From Mariniblastus sp. (GTDB lineage Bacteria; Planctomycetota; Planctomycetia; Pirellulales; Pirellulaceae): a stretch of 64,000 bases of DNA. A program made the translations under genes and the position numbers. The notes below the pieces were generated by a model that was given only the letters and a program-made list of their open reading frames with translations, ran no database searches and was not told the origin of the DNA. Below, one piece after another: positions 30,110 to 40,223 of this stretch (positions within the stretch are counted from its first letter, which is position 1; every line of letters begins with the position of its first letter). The stretch is taken from contig JAKVBF010000001.1 in assembly GCA_022447555.1 (NCBI GenBank), positions 211,560-275,559 on the forward strand, in the 5' to 3' direction.

Positions 30110-31516
30110 ATGATTCAATCAAACCCCTGCAACGCGGCACTTTCGCTCGATCATCGAAATTTTCGCAACGATCGTTTCTGGCAATTCATACCCGCCTGGA
30201 AGGATGTTGATCATGAGCAATTTGGCAGTCATCTATGGCAGGCAAAAAATTCCGTCAAGAGATTATCAGAACTGCGAAAAGTTCTGGAAGATAGGATCAG
30301 TGACGAACTGATCGATGACATCGACGCGGGACTGAAAATCGCGCCAATGAATATCCGGATCACGCCTTATGTTTTTGCTTTGATTGATTGGGAAAATCCG
30401 ATCGACGATCCGCTTCGCAAGCAGTTTCTGCCGCTGGCATCCCAAATGCTGCCCGACCACCCTTATTACTTAGCTGATTCACTATACGAAGATGTTGATT
30501 CACCCGTTCCGATGTTGACCCATCGCTACCCTGATAAAGTTCTGTTTTTACCTCTGACCACCTGTCCCGTTTATTGTTCCTATTGCACCCGAAGTCGAAT
30601 CATTGGCGGTTCGACTGAGAGTGTCGAAAAAGAGACCTACGGGGCCAACATGGATCGGCTTGAAGAGGCGTTCCAGTACATTTCCAGCAATCCCTGCATT
30701 GAAGATGTCGTGATCTCTGGAGGCGACGCCTTCAACATGACAGCAAAACACATCGAATTCATTGGGAATCGATTACTGGAGATCGATCACGTGAGACGGT
30801 TGCGGTATGCCACCAAAGGGATTGCTATTTTACCTCAAAAAATATTGACCGATGATCGTTGGGTCGAGTCCTTCCTGAACGTGCATCGCAAAGGGAAAGA
30901 CTTGGGCAAACAGGTCGTGATTCACACGCACTTTTCCTCACCCACCGAAATCACTGAATGGAGCCGCTTAGCGATGCAGCGACTATTTGCCGAGGGAGTG
31001 ATCGTACGGAATCAAGCGGTATTGCAAGAAGGTGTTAACAGCGACACGGATATCATGATCGGTTTGACCAAAAAGCTCTCTTACATGAATATTCAACCGT
31101 ACTACGCTTATGTTCATGACATGGTTCCCGGGTGCGAACATTTGCGAACGTCCCTTGCTGACGCCGTCGAGCTAGAAAAACAGGTGCGCGGCTGTACGGC
31201 GGGTTTTAACACACCCACATTCGTCTGTGATGCTCCGGGCGGCGGCGGTAAACGCCACGTGTCATCCTATGAACACTACGACCAAGAAAATGGAATTTCG
31301 GTTTGGCGAGCTCCAAATGTAAAGGGAGATGAGCTATTTTTGTACTTTGATCCGCTATACAAATTATCAACCGCGGCCCAAGAACGTTGGAATGATTCGA
31401 TCCAGCGAGAAAATATGGTCAACCATGCCATCCACAGCGTGGATTTAAAACTGACTAATGAGCAACGCCATAAGATTAGCAAGCGGCTCGAATCAGCCTA
31501 CCATCAACCCAAATAG
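30110..31516 (+). CDS. kamA: Lysine 2,3-aminomutase
   Basis: The 468-residue product is a radical SAM enzyme with C152-x3-C156-x2-C159 (TTCPVYCSYCTRS) binding the 4Fe-4S cluster. It shows the KamA-type surroundings: H-R-Y-P-D-K-V-L-F-L before, V-I-S-G-G-D-A-F after, and the late P-Y-Y-A-Y-V-H-D-M-V-P-G-C-E-H segment. It moves the alpha-amino group of L-lysine to the beta carbon using PLP and SAM. ATG 30110 is chosen over a TTG 12 bases upstream. CoA-transferase B follows after 14 bases. The family also holds EF-P-lysine mutase EpmB and glutamate mutases, but length and context favour lysine. Confidence 0.85.
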   Translation: MIQSNPCNAALSLDHRNFRNDRFWQFIPAWKDVDHEQFGSHLWQAKNSVKRLSELRKVLEDRISDELIDDIDAGLKIAPMNIRITPYVFALIDWENPIDDPLRKQFLPLASQMLPDHPYYLADSLYEDVDSPVPMLTHRYPDKVLFLPLTTCPVYCSYCTRSRIIGGSTESVEKETYGANMDRLEEAFQYISSNPCIEDVVISGGDAFNMTAKHIEFIGNRLLEIDHVRRLRYATKGIAILPQKILTDDRWVESFLNVHRKGKDLGKQVVIHTHFSSPTEITEWSRLAMQRLFAEGVIVRNQAVLQEGVNSDTDIMIGLTKKLSYMNIQPYYAYVHDMVPGCEHLRTSLADAVELEKQVRGCTAGFNTPTFVCDAPGGGGKRHVSSYEHYDQENGISVWRAPNVKGDELFLYFDPLYKLSTAAQERWNDSIQRENMVNHAIHSVDLKLTNEQRHKISKRLESAYHQPK

Positions 31517-31530
31517 GCCCTGAAATTCCA

Positions 31531-32175
31531 GTGAGCGAATCCTCTAATCAGCATGGTTGGTCCAAAGCGGAGATGGCCGATACGGTGATCGATCTGATCA
31601 AGCCAGGCTCAAGCCTTAATCTAGGCATTGGTATGCCCACCATGATCATTGAGCGGATGCCTCGTGAAAAACATGTCATGATTCATTCTGAGAATGGTGT
31701 CTTAGGCGTAGACGGCCGTCCTTCTCAGGGCTCTGCCTCACCAACCCTAATCAATGCTGGCAAAGAAACCATTGCCATTGGCCCTGGAGCCAGTTTTTTT
31801 GATAGCGCGACCAGCTTTGGGATGATTCGCGGTGGTCATATTGACTTTTGTGTCTTAGGTGGAATGGAAGTAGATCGGCACGGCAATCTCGCCAACTGGA
31901 TGATTCCTGGAAAAAAAGTAACTGGCATGGGGGGCGCGATGGATCTGGTGCATGGCGCCAAACAGGTCATCGTTATGCTGAGTCATTGTTCCAAAGCCGG
32001 GAAGTGTAAGCTGGTCGATCAGTGTGCATTACCGTTAACGGGGGAACGCGTCGTTCATCAGGTCGTTACCGATTTGGGACTGTTCTCAATCTATCGCGGC
32101 CAATTCAAGGTGGAGCAACTGGCGCCGGGCGTCACAATAGAAAAACTAGGTATGGCGCCTGAGCTGCTTGCCTGA
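31531..32175 (+). CDS. 3-oxoacid CoA-transferase, subunit B
   Basis: The 214-residue product has the subunit B active site S-E54-N-G-V-L-G-V, where the Glu carries CoA, and the usual L-N-L-G-I-G-M-P-T start. GTG start, 14 bases after kamA. It should form the enzyme with the subunit A gene at 29181. The paired sulfatases on the other strand lie beyond it. Confidence 0.9.
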   Translation: MSESSNQHGWSKAEMADTVIDLIKPGSSLNLGIGMPTMIIERMPREKHVMIHSENGVLGVDGRPSQGSASPTLINAGKETIAIGPGASFFDSATSFGMIRGGHIDFCVLGGMEVDRHGNLANWMIPGKKVTGMGGAMDLVHGAKQVIVMLSHCSKAGKCKLVDQCALPLTGERVVHQVVTDLGLFSIYRGQFKVEQLAPGVTIEKLGMAPELLA

Positions 32176-32252
32176 TCGAAGCAACACACAACGACTGGCT
32201 TCTGCCAACCCTTGCATCCGCAGCCCCGCTACCCAAGAGATACACCAGTGGT

Positions 32253-33647
32253 TTAGCGAAGCGTCATCTGATTTTCAATCGGCTCTACCGTCGCCTCATG
32301 GTCTGCCTTCAACCCCTCTAATCGCTTAACCACCTCCGGATAAATCTTCGCGACATCATGTTGCTCCCCGGGGTCATGACCTAAATGAAAAAGCAGTGGC
32401 GGATCGTGCACCTCTGCCTCGCGTTGGCCCTGATAAGAGGTTTTTGTTTTGAAGTGCGCTTTGTACATTCCCTGACGGACCGCAAACACCTCGTCACCAT
32501 GGTAATAAATCATCTGGCTACGTGGACTGGGTTTGTTTTCCAGAAGGGTCGGCGATAAATCCAACCCGTCCAATACTCGATCATCCGGAACCTTCGCGTT
32601 GGCCAAACTGCCTAAGGTCGGCAGCAGGTCCAAGGTAGACCCCATTTCCATAACCACCCCTGACGGAATGGTTCCTGGCCACCAAAAGACCGTCGGTTCA
32701 CGCATGCCCCCCTCCCAAGTAGAGCCCTTGCCATCTCGCAACAAACCCGCCGAACCGCCTTGCTGCTTGAAGCTCTTCCAAGGTCCATTATCCGAAGTGA
32801 ACACCACCAACGTACTTTTATCGAGCCCCGTTTCTCTCAACGTACCCAGGACTTGGCCCACAGACCAATCAATCTCTTCGATCACATCACCATACAAACC
32901 CCGCCGGCTGACATTCTCGAATTCCGACGAACGGAATAGCGGAACATGCGGGAGGTTGTGTGCAAGGTAGATAAAAAAGGGTTGATCCTCTTTGTGTTGT
33001 CGAATCAGTGCACACGCTCGTCCGGTGAACCTCTTGGTAATCGTCGTCTGATCAGCGGGACGTTCAATGATCTTATTGCCCTGCATCAGCGGGACGTTGA
33101 AGTTTTTGGATTCTGGATCTTCAAATCGGCGCTTAGATGACCCTTTAACAAAGTCCATGTCATTGGAATAAGGAATACCAAAATACGAGTCATAGCCGTG
33201 CTGAGTAGGTAAAAACTTTGGCAAATGCCCCAAGTGCCACTTGCCTATCGCATGTGTCGCATACCCTCGATTTTTCAACATCCGGCCCAATGTGACTTCT
33301 GAAGGAGGAAGCCCGCCGGTTGAGTCAGGGAACAAAACACGTCGCTTCATCGAACACATGCCGTTGCGAATCGGGTACCGACCCGTTTGCAATGCTGCCC
33401 GACTGGGTGAGCAGACGGAAGCCGCGACGTAGAACTCAGTCCATTTCTGCCCCTCGGCTGCCATTTGGTCTAAGTGCGGCGTGCGAATGGTGGGGTGCCC
33501 AAAACAGCCCAAGTCTCCATATCCCAAGTCATCACAAAAAATCACCACAACATTAGGGCTGGCCCCCTCATCTGCCGACATGGGTGCAGGGCCGATGAGT
33601 GCATTGGATGCCAATAGAAGCATTAAGACACATTGAAACGATCTCAT
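32253..33647 (-). CDS. Secreted Cys-type sulfatase
   Basis: A signal peptide precedes the alkaline phosphatase-fold sulfatase domain (464 residues). The N-terminal metal site is FCDDLGYGDLGCFG, and the formylglycine motif is C79-S-P-S-R with a following T-G-R-Y. Later come a H-W-H-L-G-H segment and the S-D-N-G-P metal ligand pair. It should cleave sulfate esters of sulfated polysaccharides. Its ATG overlaps the stop of the upstream sulfatase by four bases, so the two are translated together. The maturase is not in the window. Confidence 0.9.
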   Translation of the reverse strand: MRSFQCVLMLLLASNALIGPAPMSADEGASPNVVVIFCDDLGYGDLGCFGHPTIRTPHLDQMAAEGQKWTEFYVAASVCSPSRAALQTGRYPIRNGMCSMKRRVLFPDSTGGLPPSEVTLGRMLKNRGYATHAIGKWHLGHLPKFLPTQHGYDSYFGIPYSNDMDFVKGSSKRRFEDPESKNFNVPLMQGNKIIERPADQTTITKRFTGRACALIRQHKEDQPFFIYLAHNLPHVPLFRSSEFENVSRRGLYGDVIEEIDWSVGQVLGTLRETGLDKSTLVVFTSDNGPWKSFKQQGGSAGLLRDGKGSTWEGGMREPTVFWWPGTIPSGVVMEMGSTLDLLPTLGSLANAKVPDDRVLDGLDLSPTLLENKPSPRSQMIYYHGDEVFAVRQGMYKAHFKTKTSYQGQREAEVHDPPLLFHLGHDPGEQHDVAKIYPEVVKRLEGLKADHEATVEPIENQMTLR

Positions 33648-35059
33648 TTCCCGGATTCCTTTTTACTTTGGGGCGCGTTCTTTTTTTGCTGTTGCTTGGC
33701 TTTTTGTTTTTCTCCAACGGCCGCCACCGCCGGAGGGCGGATCTGTTCGTGATTTTTCAAAACGACTCTTAATTTTTCGAAAGCCGCTTGAGCGTCTTGG
33801 TTTGGAAGCGGACTGTCATCATCTAGACCCTGCCGTCGCCGAATAGATTGTTTTTCAGAGACGTCTTTTTCGAGATCAAACATTTTTCCGTCACCATACA
33901 ACTTGAAACGTTGGTCACGGGCCCACTCCCGGCCCGTCGCTCCGCCGCTTCGTGAATACCAAACATAAATCCAATCCCTTTCGGTCCCCGGCTGCCCCTT
34001 CAATTCTCCAAGCAGACTATGTCCATCTAAATGCCATTCAGGCGAAACGGGGACGTCAGCCGCTTGGCAAAGGGTTGGAAAAAAATCACTAAAATCAACT
34101 AAGCGTTCAGAAACGGTCCCGGATTGAATGTGATCGGGCCAATTAGCGATCAGCGGAACACGCGTTCCTGTATCGTCCATTTTACCTTTTCCGCCCACGA
34201 CCACACGATCTCCCATCTTGGAAACGACTGGCTTGTCGGTCCCATTGTCCCCTGTAAACAGGATCAAGGTATTGTTGCGAACTCCCGAAGCTACAAGCTG
34301 TTGCTCAAGCTTGCCGACAATCTGATCCATATGGGCGACCATGTCACCAAAATACCGGGCGTCACCTTTGTAGGTTGGAGATCCCTTATCGCGAAGATCG
34401 TAGTCGGCCGTTCCGGGAGTGGGGCAAAACGGACAGTGGGTTAATATCATGGGATAGTAAACCAAGAATGGCTGCGATTTATTTGCCTCAATAAACCGAC
34501 AGGCAAAATCACTCACGACATCGGGCCCATACTCGCCCTGAGTAAAATCAATTCGCTTCCCGTTCACTTCAAGACCGGGGTTGGGATATCGCTCCGGGCG
34601 ACGATCCACCTGCCACAGGCAATACTCATCAAATCCAAAATGATGGGGAGCCTTCAGGCCCCCACCCAGCTGCCACTTGCCAACGATGCAGGTCTTATAC
34701 CCTGCCTTCCTTAAGACCTGAGAAAACGTCCTCTCCCCAGTGGGCAACACGCCGAACTGTTCGTAGTTACGTTTGTTGTAACGCCCCGTCATTAGCTTGA
34801 CGCGCGACGGCGTACAGAGAGGCTGTGAATGGCAATTCTGAAATCGCATCCCCGCCGCCGCCAATCTGTCCAGATTCGGCGTCTGATAGGACGTTCCCCC
34901 ATTAGCGCCCAAACACTCATACCCTAGATCATCAGCCATGATCAAAACAATATTTGGAGGCCTGGCGGTTTCCATAAGCGGGCCATCGGCGAAGATCGAT
35001 TGACCCGTAAAATAAACCAAACAGCAAGACGCGATTACCATCCAATAATGGGACATCAT
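33644..35059 (-). CDS. Secreted Cys-type sulfatase with basic tail
   Basis: 471 residues with a signal peptide, then MADDLGYECLGANGG and the formylglycine motif C82-T-P-S-R. The metal pair is T-G-D-N-G-T. The last 25 residues are a Lys/Gln-rich tail (EKQKAKQQQKKNAPQSKK) not expected in the enzyme core and perhaps a wall or polyanion contact. First gene of the overlapping sulfatase pair; divergent from the thiolase gene at 35256. Confidence 0.9.
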   Translation of the reverse strand: MMSHYWMVIASCCLVYFTGQSIFADGPLMETARPPNIVLIMADDLGYECLGANGGTSYQTPNLDRLAAAGMRFQNCHSQPLCTPSRVKLMTGRYNKRNYEQFGVLPTGERTFSQVLRKAGYKTCIVGKWQLGGGLKAPHHFGFDEYCLWQVDRRPERYPNPGLEVNGKRIDFTQGEYGPDVVSDFACRFIEANKSQPFLVYYPMILTHCPFCPTPGTADYDLRDKGSPTYKGDARYFGDMVAHMDQIVGKLEQQLVASGVRNNTLILFTGDNGTDKPVVSKMGDRVVVGGKGKMDDTGTRVPLIANWPDHIQSGTVSERLVDFSDFFPTLCQAADVPVSPEWHLDGHSLLGELKGQPGTERDWIYVWYSRSGGATGREWARDQRFKLYGDGKMFDLEKDVSEKQSIRRRQGLDDDSPLPNQDAQAAFEKLRVVLKNHEQIRPPAVAAVGEKQKAKQQQKKNAPQSKKESGK

Positions 35060-35255
35060 TCCAGTTCCTTAATTAACCTCTTCTGACTCTCCCAATTGTA
35101 ACCGAATTTGATCACCTAACGGGAAACAACGCCGCTTAATTTTATCGCCAAGGAAGGTTAAAATTGATGACTGAGTCGAGCTATGACTTTTGTCTATCGA
35201 TCGGCTTCTGTTGCTATGGTTGGCTCTCGAGTTCCACCCCCCTACTGGCTTTGAA

Positions 35256-36401
35256 ATGAATCATCAAACGGTAACCCCCGTTTTTGTTGGCGGGCTGCGC
35301 ACACCATTTGGCCGTGCTGGCAAAGGAGCTTACAAGGATGTGCGCCCCGATGACCTGCTGGTTGAATTGTTTTCCGGCCAGAAAACCAAGCATGCGGATC
35401 TCTGGAAATACGGCCCCCGAGACGTGTTGGTTGGATGCGCCTATCCGGAAGGTGAACAGGGTTACAACATTGGTCGCATCGTAGCTTTAGGCTGCGGTAT
35501 CGATGTGCCTGGAATGACTGTTAATCGCCTATGCGCCAGCAGCCTTGAGGCCACCGCAATTGCAGCGGCGAGAATCCGCTGCGGTTGGGGAGATTCTTAC
35601 CTTGTCGCTGGCGTCGAATCGATGAGTCGCATCCCTCGTAGGGGAGCTAATTTCTCCACGTCGGAACAAATTCAAGTCGTATCCAAAACAGCCTACACGC
35701 CCAATGGTATCACCGCGGAGAACGTCGCTATTCAGTTCCCTGAATGGGATCGCGTGCAGCAAGAGGATTTGGCGGCGCGTTCCCACACTCTTGCCTTTCG
35801 GGCATTTGAACGTGGATATTATTCGGATCAAATTCACCCCTTCCTGATCGAACGGGATGAGTTTGTCAGATACCCAGTCGATCGTGAGAAGATGGCAACT
35901 CTGAAACCCGCCTTCTCCGAGAAAGGTTCCGTGACGGCAGCTACCAGTTCGCCTCTCACTGACGGAGCGACCAGCGGTTGGGTTACTAGTCGGTCAGTCG
36001 CACGCTCGGCCGGATTTTCCACCGCGCTCGAAATCGTCGATGTTGCCGTTTCACATGTTGCTCCCGAATTAATGGGTTTGGGCCCCGTCCCTGCAACGCG
36101 ATCCATTCTAGAACGCAATGACTTGACCGCTACCGATATCGCCGCCTATGAAATTAACGAGGCGTTTGCCATTCAAGTCTTGGCGTCAGCCAGTTCATTG
36201 GGATTGCCGATGGATCGTGTCAACAATTGGGGTGGCGCCATGGCGGTTGGCCACCCTCTCGGGGCAAGTGGATTACGATTGGTTATGACGCTTCACGACC
36301 GCCTGATTCACGATCATTCATCTGGTGACCTAGGTGTCGCCACCTTATGCGTCGGCGGCGGCCAAGGCATGTCTCTACTGTTCCGCCGCATCGATTTATA
36401 A
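35256..36401 (+). CDS. Thiolase (acetyl-CoA acyltransferase)
   Basis: ATG 35256 fits the normal thiolase N terminus (TPVFVGGLRTPFGRAGKG); the longer frame from 35190 adds unrelated residues. The 381-residue product has the nucleophile N-R-L-C93-A-S-S, the second site G-H-P-L-G-A-S-G with its His, and C-V-G-G-G-Q-G at the end. In this place it could split 6-acetamido-3-oxohexanoyl-CoA into acetyl-CoA and 4-acetamidobutanoyl-CoA, the thiolytic step of the cluster. A general beta-oxidation role remains possible. Two minus-strand sulfatases separate it from the other cluster genes. Confidence 0.88.
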   Translation: MNHQTVTPVFVGGLRTPFGRAGKGAYKDVRPDDLLVELFSGQKTKHADLWKYGPRDVLVGCAYPEGEQGYNIGRIVALGCGIDVPGMTVNRLCASSLEATAIAAARIRCGWGDSYLVAGVESMSRIPRRGANFSTSEQIQVVSKTAYTPNGITAENVAIQFPEWDRVQQEDLAARSHTLAFRAFERGYYSDQIHPFLIERDEFVRYPVDREKMATLKPAFSEKGSVTAATSSPLTDGATSGWVTSRSVARSAGFSTALEIVDVAVSHVAPELMGLGPVPATRSILERNDLTATDIAAYEINEAFAIQVLASASSLGLPMDRVNNWGGAMAVGHPLGASGLRLVMTLHDRLIHDHSSGDLGVATLCVGGGQGMSLLFRRIDL

Positions 36402-37002
36402 AAGGGCCAAACCGGCGGCCCGTTGATCAGCGCGCATAGAAAAAGCCAGGACCCTGAAGAGCGACTAAACCTGAGGTGGTCGGGTTCTGGCTTCTGACTA
36501 CCGTGCAATCACGCGGGAGTCAAACATAAGGCAACTTGAGGTAAAGCGAGCGAACGGCAATGATCGCTTCGGGAGATCGAAGGAACGATAACTGCCCACT
36601 CGCCTCAATATTCAATTGACGCAATCCCCGTGCCAAAAGTAAAAAACAGGAAAACCCTTTGATTTCAACGATATAATAACAACCCGCATGCGATTTTTGT
36701 CTCGATCTGCGACGACTCTCTCGAAATGAGAAAATCACTCACTGGCACCCACCTTTGGTCATGATCGATGAATGCTTGCCGATTTCAGGAATCCCCTGCC
36801 CTGGGAGCAAAAAGTTCTAATCAATCGCAACCACAAGGCCGCCTCTAACCCGATCATCAGGTCGTTTACATCCCGGCACCCTAAGTGTTTCACCAACCAC
36901 TCGATTCGGTCAAGCGGGTCTAGGTTTTTGGTGGTTGATGTGGATAATCGCAGATTCGCTTCGTCCGTATCTGTTTTAACTCATCGTCTCGGCAAACCTT
37001 TC
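36402..37002. other. Long intergenic stretch before the helicase, with an RNA-like hairpin
   Basis: About 600 bases without a gene if the helicase starts at 37003. The in-frame upstream part (36772-37002) does not look like helicase sequence. The region holds the large inverted repeat at 36443-36493, listed separately. Confidence 0.5.
36443..36493. repeat. 12-bp inverted repeat with nested stem
   Basis: AAGCCAGGACCC (36443-36454) pairs with GGGTTCTGGCTT (36482-36493), all twelve positions with one G-T pair. Inside the 27-base loop, GAC (36463-36465) can pair with GTC (36479-36481) around a small CC-TGA-GG turn. No T run follows on either strand. It may be a structured RNA or a processing site after the thiolase gene. 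Confidence 0.55.
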
Positions 37003-39000
37003 ATGATCGTGGTCAATGATATTTTAGGACCCAAAGGACGTATTGCCGTACGGTTACCCCACTACGAATATCGTGGCGAGCAAATTGAGATGGCCAACTC
37101 AGTGACCTCAGCCATCCAAGACAAGCAACACCTGATCGTGGAAGCCGGCACCGGAGTTGGCAAAAGCTTTGGCTACCTCGTTCCGGCCATTTTAAGCCTC
37201 GCGGAGTCTCAGGAATCCACAACCGGCGGTCGACGACGGATCGTGGTCTCCACTCACACTATAAGCCTTCAAGAGCAGTTGATCACGAAAGACCTGCCTC
37301 TGCTTAACAGTGTCATACCACTTGAATTTTCAGCTGTTTTGGCAAAAGGGCGCGGGAACTACGTCAGCCTGAGGCGGTTAGAGCAAGCGGTTCGCAAGGC
37401 GGAAGGGTTATTTGTTTTGGATGAGGAACACGACCAACTGCGTTCCCTGATGAACTGGAGTAAGACCACCACAGGCGGCTCAAAAAGCGAGCTCGATTTC
37501 CGCTTGCTTCCGCAAGTTTGGGACGAAGTACATAGTGACAGCAGTAATTGTTTGGGAAGAAATTGTCCAACTTACGATGAGTGTCATTACTTTCGCGCTC
37601 GTAAGCGACTGCAAAATGCAGACATCCTGATCGTCAACCACGCACTGTTTTTTAGCGACCTTGCTCTGCGAAAAATGAATGTCAACATATTACCTGACTA
37701 CGATACGGTCATTCTAGATGAAGCTCACACCATTCAGGATGTGGCAAGTGCTCACCTCGGGCTAGGTGTATCCCTAAGAGGCGTCGAATATTCACTAAAC
37801 CGACTGTTTAACAACAAGCGTAATAAAGGTGTTCTAGTTGCACACTACTTTCCAGAAGGCCAAAAGGCTGTCAATTTATGTCGCGAAAAAACAGATGAAT
37901 TTTTTGGCGATCTGCTGTCTTGGTCGGCCCGTATGAAATCGTCCAGTCAGACGGGCAACCAAACCTTGCGTGTGACTCAATCAGGCATCGTCGCCAACCC
38001 TCTCTCGCCCGCATTGTCCCATGCCAGTCAGCTTGTCCGCCGCCATGCAGACGGACTAGAAACTCAGTCAGATCGGCAAGATCTGATCTCCGCGTGCGAT
38101 CGTGTGGACGCGCTCGCCAGCGAGCTAGAAAACTGGCGGTTACAGCAATTGGACAATGGTGTGTATTGGATGGAGACCAGTGTTTCCCGACACGGGAAAC
38201 AAAACGTTCGACTCATGGCTGCACCCATCGACGTGGGGCCGGAGTTACGTGAGAACCTATTCAGTAAAGTAGACACCTGTATTTTGACAAGTGCGACGGT
38301 CTCGACAGGCAATGATTCGTTTGAATTTTTCCAACAGCAAATAGGACTTACTCAAACACAAACCAAGCAATTGGGCAGTCCATTTGATTATCAGCGTCAG
38401 GCAAAGTTGATCGTGGTCGAGAACATGGCCGATCCCTCCCAAGACCGCGACACCCACGAACGGCAGTCTATCGAGGCGATCAAGACTTACGTCCAACGAA
38501 CCGATGGGCGAGCTTTCGTACTCTGCACAAGCTACAGCTTCCTCAACCGTGCCGTTCGCGATTTGACGCCATGGTTAATTGAAAACGATCTTGCGGTTTA
38601 TAGCCAAGGTGCCGGAATCGACCGGAACCAATTGCTACAACGCTTCAAAGAAAATCCTCGTGGCGTGCTTTTTGGCACCGACAGCTTTTGGCAAGGCGTC
38701 GATGTTCAAGGAGAGGCTTTACAGAATGTCATCATTACCCGACTGCCGTTTAGCGTTCCCGACCAACCACTGCTCCAAGCGCGACTGGACGCGATCCGCG
38801 AGGCCGGAGGCAACCCATTCAATGATTATCAACTGCCCCAAGCGGTGATCAAATTCAAGCAAGGGTTTGGACGACTGATACGCAGCCAGACCGACACGGG
38901 TATCGTGGTCATTTTAGACCCACGAATTAAAACCAAATACTACGGCCGAATCTTCGTGGGAGCGCTGCCGGAATGCGAAGTTGAACTAGAACAAATGTAA
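37003..39000 (+). CDS. dinG: DinG/XPD-type ATP-dependent helicase
   Basis: The 665-residue product from ATG 37003 has the Walker A motif E-A-G-T-G-V-G-K-S near residue 48, helicase motifs [15 protein letters not shown] near 240, and a second half with F-V-L-C-T-S-Y and F-W-Q-G-V-D-V-Q-G. The last conserved stretch is G-R-L-I-R-S-Q-T-D. It should unwind DNA or R-loops 5' to 3'. The iron-sulfur cysteines C183, C188 and C194 have the E. coli DinG spacing, but the first ligand position is Ser122 (GNYVSLRRL). Confidence 0.88.
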   Translation: MIVVNDILGPKGRIAVRLPHYEYRGEQIEMANSVTSAIQDKQHLIVEAGTGVGKSFGYLVPAILSLAESQESTTGGRRRIVVSTHTISLQEQLITKDLPLLNSVIPLEFSAVLAKGRGNYVSLRRLEQAVRKAEGLFVLDEEHDQLRSLMNWSKTTTGGSKSELDFRLLPQVWDEVHSDSSNCLGRNCPTYDECHYFRARKRLQNADILIVNHALFFSDLALRKMNVNILPDYDTVILDEAHTIQDVASAHLGLGVSLRGVEYSLNRLFNNKRNKGVLVAHYFPEGQKAVNLCREKTDEFFGDLLSWSARMKSSSQTGNQTLRVTQSGIVANPLSPALSHASQLVRRHADGLETQSDRQDLISACDRVDALASELENWRLQQLDNGVYWMETSVSRHGKQNVRLMAAPIDVGPELRENLFSKVDTCILTSATVSTGNDSFEFFQQQIGLTQTQTKQLGSPFDYQRQAKLIVVENMADPSQDRDTHERQSIEAIKTYVQRTDGRAFVLCTSYSFLNRAVRDLTPWLIENDLAVYSQGAGIDRNQLLQRFKENPRGVLFGTDSFWQGVDVQGEALQNVIITRLPFSVPDQPLLQARLDAIREAGGNPFNDYQLPQAVIKFKQGFGRLIRSQTDTGIVVILDPRIKTKYYGRIFVGALPECEVELEQM

Positions 39001-39028
39001 GCAGCCACCGTTGACATGTTTGTGACAA

Positions 39029-40159
39029 CTACTTTTCAAGCCCCGCAACAGGGGCCCGGCTCGGATCTGGAGCCAACGTTTCCGTGGATGTTTTAACGGT
39101 TGCACTCTCCATGGATTCATCGCCGTTGGGGGCCGCATCCATGCCGGACTGCTTGACCTTGCCGGCCTCTTCCTTTTCATCGAAATCTAGAATCGGCAAA
39201 TATTTCTTGAGCATGCCGTTCAGATCACGATAGTGCTTGCCATCCCGATCCCAAGTCAACTCTCCTCCCTCGTGACCCACGTAGCCAATCCCCAGAGCGA
39301 TAAGCATCACTCCCAACTTCCAAAGCACCCCTTCGTCCGGGTTCTTATTTCGGGACCCCGCTGCGAACAACGCAACCAGGACAGCGGCTGCCGTCACCAG
39401 CAGCCCCGAGGTGCGGTGCCAGAATAAACGAGAGTCTGTATTCACGAAGTCCTCGAAAGACTGCACTTTGGAATAGTTTTCCATCGGACCAAACCACCAC
39501 CCGGTCACACAGGCCAAAATGGCTCCCAGCGTCCCCAACCATAAACAGTAATAGGCACAATCACTCATTACAAAACTCCCGCCCAAACTGAGGAGAGCGA
39601 ACAATCCCGCCGCAAATAACAATCCTAATGGCAGATGAATCGCGACCGGATGGAGAGAGCCGATCGCATTCCAAATGTTTGGTTCCTTTGGATCGGCGGC
39701 GTTTCCAGCCGATTTTGTTGACGGCTCATTGGCACCGGCATCCGCCCCGGATTGTTCCTCCGAATCAGTGGATGCGTCCCACACAAGTCCTTCTGGCCAG
39801 TCTGCACCCTGTTCAATCCAACGTCTGACTAGCTGGATATCCGAGTCACCCAACGGCCCGCCTTCATCCGGAGGAGGCATCATCTCCTCTTCATCATCAC
39901 TCACCAAATAGGTATAGATTTCACTCTCTTCCGGCTCACCGGGAGAGATGTAATCCATGGACGCGTCGCGGTCATCGATGCGAAAGGCTTCTTCCGTCTC
40001 AGGTCCGTGGCAGCTCAAGCATTGATTTTCGAAGATCGGCTTGATGTCATTCTCAAAACTGACGTCGCTGGGCTTTTGAGGCAAGCCGTAAACACTGGAC
40101 GCCAACAGTAGAAAGACAGCGGGCAAAGCGACGAAGCAACTAAAAATTCGGAGGATCAT
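39029..40159 (-). CDS. Cytochrome c (PSCyt1-type) and DUF2231-like membrane protein
   Basis: A signal peptide precedes one heme c site, C47-L-S-C50-H51, with F-E-N-D-I-K-P-I-F-E-N before it, the planctomycete PSCyt1 pattern. M-M-P-P-P-D-E-G and W-I-E-Q-G-A-D-W-P-E follow. After an acidic, low-complexity linker there are about four membrane helices with H-P-V-A-I-H-L-P-L-G, the DUF2231 start. A charged tail ends the 376-residue protein. It probably passes electrons at the cytoplasmic membrane. It lies 64 bases after the PII-like gene on the same strand. Confidence 0.8.
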   Translation of the reverse strand: MILRIFSCFVALPAVFLLLASSVYGLPQKPSDVSFENDIKPIFENQCLSCHGPETEEAFRIDDRDASMDYISPGEPEESEIYTYLVSDDEEEMMPPPDEGGPLGDSDIQLVRRWIEQGADWPEGLVWDASTDSEEQSGADAGANEPSTKSAGNAADPKEPNIWNAIGSLHPVAIHLPLGLLFAAGLFALLSLGGSFVMSDCAYYCLWLGTLGAILACVTGWWFGPMENYSKVQSFEDFVNTDSRLFWHRTSGLLVTAAAVLVALFAAGSRNKNPDEGVLWKLGVMLIALGIGYVGHEGGELTWDRDGKHYRDLNGMLKKYLPILDFDEKEEAGKVKQSGMDAAPNGDESMESATVKTSTETLAPDPSRAPVAGLEK

Positions 40160-40223
40160 TATTTCAACCCGGGTTCACGTTAAAAGCACTGCAATATAAT
40201 AGCACTTTTTTTGATCGAGAAAA

